10,021 nt of DNA from Candidatus Parcubacteria bacterium (GTDB taxonomy: Bacteria; Patescibacteriota; Minisyncoccia; Phycocordibacterales; UBA6065): positions 1-10,021 of the forward strand of contig JAIFWQ010000008.1 of the NCBI GenBank assembly GCA_019661795.1. The letters run 5' to 3'. Below the pieces are notes generated by a model. The model did no database searches, had not been told where the DNA came from, and saw nothing but the letters and a program-made list of their open reading frames with translations. Made by a program: the position numbers and the translations under genes. Below are positions 5,794 to 10,021 of the stretch, piece by piece (the first letter of the stretch is position 1; the number at the start of each line of letters is the position of its first letter).

Positions 5794-6837
5794 ATGAGAT
5801 TCATATACCTCAATGGCGATCGCCTGTATCCTCAAGACGCGCACCTCATTCAGGGTCTTCGGGAACTTAACCATGAAGTGGTGGTCGTGGGAGAAAAGAA
5901 GGGCGCTCTCTTTTATCAAAATCTCATCCAAGGCTTAAAGGAGAGCGTCCGAAACAAAGACGATATCGTGATCATAGGCTATTCTTTTCCCCTCCTCGCT
6001 ATACGAGCGCGATTCGCTGTCAGGAACAGGATATTCTTCAACGCGGTCTCGTCTCAATACGAAGCGAACGTCATCTCGCGCGGCGAAGGCGGTTTATTTT
6101 TCACACGAGGGATAAAATCATGGCTCGTTGATCTCATATCCTTCCATGCATCGACAAAAGTCCTTGTCGAAAGCGACGCTCAACGAGAATTCGTGAGCAG
6201 AAGGTTTTTCATAAGCAAAAAGAAACTCGTTCGGTCGTTTTCAGGCGTCGATGAGAGTCATTTCTTCTATGAAAGCGGCGTACCAAAACTCTCTTCGTTC
6301 ACCGTGCTCTTTCGCGGAAGATTTCTGCCGGAATCGGGCATACTGACGGTGCTTGAGGCGGCAAAGAAGCTCGAAAATACGGGCATCATCGTGCGCATTG
6401 TGGGCGCAGGCTTCCTCTATCGCGAAGTGAATGCCGCGATAGCGAGGTTACAGCCGAAAAATCTAGAGATGATAAACGAAACGCTTTCATTCGACGACCT
6501 CCGCACAAAAATGCTCGAATGCCATGTCTCGCTCGGCCAGCTCGCAGACCACCCGCGCCTCGATCGCACGCTTCCCTGCAAGCTCTTCGAATCGCTCGCT
6601 CTTAAGCTTCCATATCTCACCGGCAGGAATAAAGCGGCGTTCGAGATCCTCGAAGAAGGTGCGACATGCATCGCCTCGAATCCGGGCGACGCGGACGATC
6701 TGGCGAAGAAAATACTTTATGTGCGCGATAATCCCGAGATCCGGGAGAAGATAGCTCTTGCTGGCTACGAGCTCTACAAAGCCAAACTGACATCGAAAGC
6801 CCTGGCTCGGGAAGTGCTCGACGCTTGCCTGAAATGA
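5794..6837 (+). CDS. GT4-like glycosyltransferase
   Basis: 347 residues from ATG 5794. The protein begins with a clean Rossmann strand (MRFIYLNGDRLYP). A longer reading from 5677 would run through the divergent promoter and into the opposite gene, so I rejected it. The N-terminal domain ends near SFSGVDESHF (148-157). The donor domain opens with VLFRGRFLPESG (171-182), RIVGAG follows at 201-206, and PCKLFESLALKLP (261-273) carries the conserved Glu266 of the GT4 block. At about 350 residues it is slightly shorter than many GT4 enzymes because the N-terminal domain is compact. The usual HD motif of the first domain is not obvious, so the acceptor site may differ. It is the first gene of a rightward pair; its stop overlaps no base of the next gene but sits one base before its ATG (TGATATG). 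Function is probably sugar transfer to a surface glycan; substrates unknown. Confidence 0.83.
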   Translation: MRFIYLNGDRLYPQDAHLIQGLRELNHEVVVVGEKKGALFYQNLIQGLKESVRNKDDIVIIGYSFPLLAIRARFAVRNRIFFNAVSSQYEANVISRGEGGLFFTRGIKSWLVDLISFHASTKVLVESDAQREFVSRRFFISKKKLVRSFSGVDESHFFYESGVPKLSSFTVLFRGRFLPESGILTVLEAAKKLENTGIIVRIVGAGFLYREVNAAIARLQPKNLEMINETLSFDDLRTKMLECHVSLGQLADHPRLDRTLPCKLFESLALKLPYLTGRNKAAFEILEEGATCIASNPGDADDLAKKILYVRDNPEIREKIALAGYELYKAKLTSKALAREVLDACLK

Positions 6838-6838
6838 T

Positions 6839-8026
6839 ATGAAAATCATCGTAATCGGAACGATCGACAACAAAGGCGGCGCCGCGCAGATATCGTGGGA
6901 GCTGCGCAAAAGGCTCAAGGCCGACGGCCACAGCGTGAGCACGTTCGTCCGCTACAGATTTTCGAACGAACCCGACGTATTCGCCATTCCCCGCAAGCGC
7001 TATCAGGACTGGCTCGTAAAGCTTTTCGCGAACGATCTCCGATTCGCCCGCACAGGCTACATCTTCGATACGAAAGAATATAAGGAAGCCGATATCGTCC
7101 ACTGCCATAACCTTCACAGCAACTTCTTCGACCTGAAAGATCTCGTCCGTATGTCGCGGGAGAAGCCGGTAGTGTGGACGATCCATGACCTGTGGGCCAT
7201 AACCGGATTCGCGAACGACAGCGCTACCTTGCGCCATCCGAATAAGAAGAGATTCCTACTCTATCTTTGGGACAGGACGGCAGCCCTCTTTCGGGCCAAA
7301 AAGAAGATATATGAAAAGTCTCGCCTCCGCGTCGTCGCCGTATCTGACTGGCTGAAGCGAGAGATCGAAAAGAGTATCCTCGGCCATCAGGAGATAACAA
7401 AGATATATAACGGCGTTGATACGACGATGTTCGCGCTACGGGATAGGAACACCGCGCGCGCCGAACTGGGTCTGCCGGCGGATAAAAAGATAATCGGCTT
7501 CGGGCTCAAGGGCCTGGGCAGTTCGATCAAGCTCATGGAGAGCTTTCATGGACGGAACGATGTGCATTTTGCCGCCATCGGACATGATCATATCCCCGCT
7601 CGATCGAATTTAACCTCGTTCGGCTTCGTCGCTGGCAAAGAACGAATGGCGAAGATCCTTTCGGCTCTCGATATTTTCTTTTATCCTACCCAAGGAGATA
7701 CGTTCGGCCTTATCGCCGCCGAAGCGCAGGCCTGCGGGACCCCTGTCGTAACGTATGCTGTGGACGCCCTGCCCGAGGTAGTCGCTCACGAGGAAACAGG
7801 CTATATCACGGAAGCCGAAAATGTCGAAGACGCGAAAGCCGGTATCGATCGCATGCTCGATCTTTCAAAGACAGAGCGAGAGACGATGTCAAAAAAGGCC
7901 CGCGAGCGGGTCCGAAATCTGTTCGATGTCGAAAGGATGTATCGAGAATACATCTCTCTCTATGAACGGGCGATCAAAGAGAAGGACTCTCCTTTTTCCG
8001 GGCAAGGGCTACGAAAGAAAGGCTGA
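6839..8026 (+). CDS. GT4-family glycosyltransferase, WcaC-like
   Basis: 395 residues. The N-terminus carries the NKGGAA loop (11-16), HCHNLHSNFFDL (88-99) and TIHDLWAITG (114-123), a combination I associate with the WcaC branch of GT4 enzymes in colanic-acid-type exopolysaccharide loci. KIYNGVDTTMF (198-208) joins the two domains. PTQGDTFGLIAAEAQACGTP (283-302) is the donor-binding block, with Asp287 and Glu295 in the E-x7-E positions (Asp replacing the first Glu). The linker after residue 230 (FGLKGLGSSIKLMESF) is short compared with relatives. There is no Shine-Dalgarno; the ATG is one base after the previous stop, which suggests termination-reinitiation. The last 20 or so residues (KEKDSPFSGQGLRKKG) form a polar tail encoded within the 53-base overlap with the convergent methyltransferase gene. 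It probably adds a sugar to an exopolysaccharide repeat unit. Confidence 0.88.
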   Translation: MKIIVIGTIDNKGGAAQISWELRKRLKADGHSVSTFVRYRFSNEPDVFAIPRKRYQDWLVKLFANDLRFARTGYIFDTKEYKEADIVHCHNLHSNFFDLKDLVRMSREKPVVWTIHDLWAITGFANDSATLRHPNKKRFLLYLWDRTAALFRAKKKIYEKSRLRVVAVSDWLKREIEKSILGHQEITKIYNGVDTTMFALRDRNTARAELGLPADKKIIGFGLKGLGSSIKLMESFHGRNDVHFAAIGHDHIPARSNLTSFGFVAGKERMAKILSALDIFFYPTQGDTFGLIAAEAQACGTPVVTYAVDALPEVVAHEETGYITEAENVEDAKAGIDRMLDLSKTERETMSKKARERVRNLFDVERMYREYISLYERAIKEKDSPFSGQGLRKKG

Positions 8027-8636
8027 AAACGTTCGGCAGGATCTTCGAAAACGCCTTGGTGACATGCCTGACGAACGGCACGGATTCGAAGAACGTATTT
8101 ACGCGGATATCTATAAGATCGAGGTTCGCGGCGGCGAACGCGCGCTTCAGCGCGGGTAGATTGAACCAGTACACATGGCCCTTCTTCGGCTGGTTATTTT
8201 CCGGCACTCGGCCCATGAGGGTCTGCAGGCGCGCCGGAAGAGAGCTGAAATTCGGCACGCCGACGATGACGGACTTTTTCGACACCCGCGCAGCTTCCTT
8301 AAGGACTGATTCGGGATCATAGAGATGCTCGAGGATATCGAGCATGACGACGGCGTCGAACGATGCGTCAGCGAAAGGCAACGTTTTCGATCCGAAATCG
8401 AAGACCTGCGTATCGAGACCTTTCGCATTCGCCTTGGCCACGCCTTCGTCGGAAAGGTCGAGTCCCTTGCCCGCGATGCCTTTTTCTTTGAGAAGAGACA
8501 GAAGCAGGCCGTCGCCCGAGCCGAGATCAAGGACAATCTCTACGCCGCGGATCAGATCCAAAGCGGCCGTATGCCTGAATTGAACGGCCTGGTCTTCTCT
8601 CTGCCAGCGATTATTTTCGAATTGCTTTACGTCCAT
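7974..8636 (-). CDS. MetW-like class I SAM-dependent methyltransferase
   Basis: 220 residues. Motif I is VLDLGSGDG (35-43), with the acidic LD at 59-60 and motif IV-like MLDILEH (98-104). The stretch VGVPNFSSLPARLQTLMGR (125-143) followed by KKGHVYWFN (161-169) resembles MetW, where a PNF-x-x-W/L-x-x-R-x-x-x-x-x-x-G-R-x-P pattern is typical. True MetW works with MetX in methionine synthesis. No met gene is nearby and the surroundings are glycan genes, so a glycan or lipid acceptor seems more likely. The start ATG at 8636 lies 14 bases after the stop of the upstream GT4 gene with no Shine-Dalgarno. It is the last gene of the leftward group entering from the right edge. Its final 17 codons or so overlap the end of the rightward GT4 gene; the FVALARKKE end is normal for this family, so it is not a truncated frame. 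Confidence 0.87.
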   Translation of the reverse strand: MDVKQFENNRWQREDQAVQFRHTAALDLIRGVEIVLDLGSGDGLLLSLLKEKGIAGKGLDLSDEGVAKANAKGLDTQVFDFGSKTLPFADASFDAVVMLDILEHLYDPESVLKEAARVSKKSVIVGVPNFSSLPARLQTLMGRVPENNQPKKGHVYWFNLPALKRAFAAANLDLIDIRVNTFFESVPFVRHVTKAFSKILPNVFSLSFVALARKKESPSL

Positions 8637-8650
8637 GTCGGTCTGTATGC

Positions 8651-9676
8651 CTACACTATCTCTTTAGCCAGCCTTTTGCCAAGCAGGGAGAGCGAATGAC
8701 GGCCGATGACCATCTGCCGCAGCGCCGCGCCGAGCTTTTCTTTTTCGGACGAGGACGAGGCAAGAAGTTTCTCGAGCTTGTCGGCTAATCCCGCCGCATC
8801 GCCTTCTTCGAATATGAGATCCTCGCCGACGAGGCCATGCAGGTTCTTATTCGAAGCGAGCGCGACCGTCTCGCAGGCCATCGCCTCGAATATCGTCTTG
8901 TCATACATGCCGCTCGACGAGAGGTTCACGAAAACGTCGTGCGTGGAATAGATTCTCGGCGTATCGTCGTTCGGCACGCCCGGGAAGAATGATATCCGGT
9001 CAGAAATTCCTGCAGCCGCGGCTTTTTGCCGGAGGGATTCCGCATACGCGGCGTCTTTCGGCAGAGGATCGCCATAGAACGACGCCGCGAAGTCGCGGTT
9101 TCGATTTTTTAACAGAGCCAGAGCATCGATGAGGATGTCAGGCTTCTTTACAGGAGCGATGCGGCCGAGGAAAAGCACGGATCCCGACTTTTTCGCGACC
9201 GCCTGCTTTTTGAATGTATCCGTGTCGATGCCTACGGGCATGAGGACTGTCTTTTTGTATTTTGCCGTATAGGAAAATCTCGATGTGCAGAATATTTTTG
9301 CGCAAAACATGGCGGCGATGTCGGTGAGAAAGCTTCCCTTGTGATGATTTCTCCACAGGTATACCTTTTTACCTATCAGCTTCCAAAACATTCCTCCGAG
9401 AAGAACGTATTCCTGATTCATATGGACGAGGACCGCATCGTATTCCTGACCGAATATGTACCGATAGAATCTCGAAATATATTTCAGCCGCGATCTTCCC
9501 TCTTCTTTGCCCAAAGACAGGACGTCGACATTCGCCGGCAGGTCGACATCGCCTTTTTTGAGGCACACCGCGATGACGGAATCGAAATTCCGCGCGATCT
9601 CCCCGACCAGCCGATGATACGCGCTCAAAGTCGGGTCTTTCCTGTCGAGGGCCTGGGTGAAGACGAGGATTCTCAT
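8651..9676 (-). CDS. GT4-family glycosyltransferase
   Basis: 341 residues. The protein starts with the Rossmann strand MRILVFTQALDRKDP. It has VHMNQEY (84-90) and a HHKGSF segment (111-116) in the first domain, then MPVGIDTDTF (156-165), where many GT4 enzymes have N-G-V/I-D. VLFLGRIAPVKKPDILIDAL (167-186) is the standard opening of the donor domain. SSSGMYDKTIFEAMACETVALAS (253-275) carries Glu264; the first acid of the E-x7-E pair is replaced (Gly256), as in several GT4 subfamilies. It is soluble or peripherally attached and probably transfers a nucleotide-activated sugar to a lipid-linked glycan. The ATG lies 7 bases after the stop of the GtrA-like gene, with no Shine-Dalgarno. It sits between that gene and the MetW-like methyltransferase in one leftward unit. 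Confidence 0.9.
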   Translation of the reverse strand: MRILVFTQALDRKDPTLSAYHRLVGEIARNFDSVIAVCLKKGDVDLPANVDVLSLGKEEGRSRLKYISRFYRYIFGQEYDAVLVHMNQEYVLLGGMFWKLIGKKVYLWRNHHKGSFLTDIAAMFCAKIFCTSRFSYTAKYKKTVLMPVGIDTDTFKKQAVAKKSGSVLFLGRIAPVKKPDILIDALALLKNRNRDFAASFYGDPLPKDAAYAESLRQKAAAAGISDRISFFPGVPNDDTPRIYSTHDVFVNLSSSGMYDKTIFEAMACETVALASNKNLHGLVGEDLIFEEGDAAGLADKLEKLLASSSSEKEKLGAALRQMVIGRHSLSLLGKRLAKEIV

Positions 9677-9683
9677 GATGTTA

Positions 9684-10021
9684 TTAAGATTTCTTAGTAA
9701 ATATGAAAAGCTTGTATACGAAATAGCACACCGACGCGACGAGCAGTATGGAAGCTATCTGAGATAGGGTCGAATTGATATGAAGCCTCTCGATGAAGAA
9801 GACCAGAAGGACGTTCGTCGCCCCGAGGCTTGCGACATAGAGAACGCTATACGCGGCGAACTGCTTCTTCTCATGCTCTTTGTCCTGATCTTCGAATGTG
9901 ACGTGCTTTTGAAGGAGGAATCGCGCGATGAACGATATGGTCATGGCAAAGGTCGCCGAGGCGAGATAGTAGACGCCGAAATATGCGGTGAGCACATTAA
10001 AGAGCACGACATCGATCCCCC
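9684..10021 (-). CDS. GtrA-like membrane protein (5' end beyond window)
   Basis: The frame stays open to the right edge, so the N-terminus is missing; 111 complete codons are visible. A GTG near 10007 could be read as a start, but the codons before it (GIDVV) continue the typical first helix of GtrA proteins, so the true start lies outside. Four hydrophobic segments fit the family: one up to LTAYFGV, one around YYLASATFAMTISFIARFL, one around YSVLYVASLGATNVLLVFF, and one around IASILLVASVCYFVYKLF. The polar loop with QKHVTFEDQDKEH holds the F-x-x-x-K/R-x-x-x-F type motif seen after helix 2. GtrA proteins are thought to flip polyprenyl-phosphate sugars across the membrane. The GT2 domain and the GT-C enzyme elsewhere in the window would be logical partners. 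Confidence 0.82.
   Translation of the reverse strand, partial: GIDVVLFNVLTAYFGVYYLASATFAMTISFIARFLLQKHVTFEDQDKEHEKKQFAAYSVLYVASLGATNVLLVFFIERLHINSTLSQIASILLVASVCYFVYKLFIFTKKS

Noticed and set aside
7974..8636. Calling this gene metW in the strict sense
   Set aside because: The motifs are MetW-like, but there is no metX or other methionine gene nearby and the neighbours are glycosyltransferases. A symbol would overstate the evidence.
1..10021. CRISPR arrays, tRNA or rRNA genes, transposases, phage or defence systems
   Set aside because: I found no regularly spaced repeats, no tRNA cloverleaf, no rRNA core and no transposase, nuclease or phage motifs. The window is explained by surface-glycan genes and one DUF218-like gene.

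Overview
The window is a dense glycan-biosynthesis region carrying nine protein genes: four GT4-type glycosyltransferases, one GT2 dolichol-phosphate-mannose-synthase-like enzyme fused to a methyltransferase, one multi-spanning GT-C enzyme, two further methyltransferases (FkbM type and MetW-like), a partial GtrA-like membrane protein at the right edge, and a DUF218/YdcF-like protein at the left end. There are no rRNA, tRNA, CRISPR, phage or insertion-sequence signals. TGA is used as a stop, so the genetic code is standard. GC content is about one half by eye. The compactness (intergenic gaps of 0-14 bases inside operons), the near absence of Shine-Dalgarno motifs, and the mix of GT4, GtrA, FkbM and PMT-type enzymes would fit a Patescibacteria/CPR genome such as a Parcubacteria lineage. 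That assignment is inference only; no marker gene is present.

Layout, left to right. A strong intrinsic terminator (33-63, minus strand) ends the leftward transcription. It follows the DUF218-like gene (84-725), which has its own consensus -10 box, a leader with palindromes, and the only textbook ribosome-binding site in the window. Next come four tightly packed leftward genes, in transcription order: GT4 (5750-4608), GT-C enzyme (4603-3230), FkbM methyltransferase (3229-2420) and the GT2-methyltransferase fusion (2418-847). A 43-base divergent promoter region (5751-5793) separates them from two rightward GT4 genes (5794-6837 and 6839-8026). A second leftward group enters from the right edge: GtrA-like (partial), GT4 (9676-8651) and MetW-like methyltransferase (8636-7974). 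Its last gene overlaps the end of the rightward pair tail to tail by 53 bases.

How the genes may work together (inference from families). Cytosolic GT4 enzymes would extend a lipid-linked or surface glycan, and the FkbM and other methyltransferases would decorate or cap sugars. The GT2 domain would charge undecaprenyl phosphate with a sugar, the GtrA-like protein would help move that lipid-sugar across the membrane, and the GT-C enzyme would transfer the sugar to an acceptor on the outer face. This matches the logic of the GtrA/GtrB/GtrC O-antigen modification system, but here the three parts lie in two separate transcription units and the GtrB-like part is fused to a zinc-ribbon methyltransferase. 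Substrates cannot be read from the sequence.

The most unusual points are the GT2-methyltransferase fusion, the overlapping divergent promoters that predict leaderless mRNAs, and the separately controlled DUF218-like gene.
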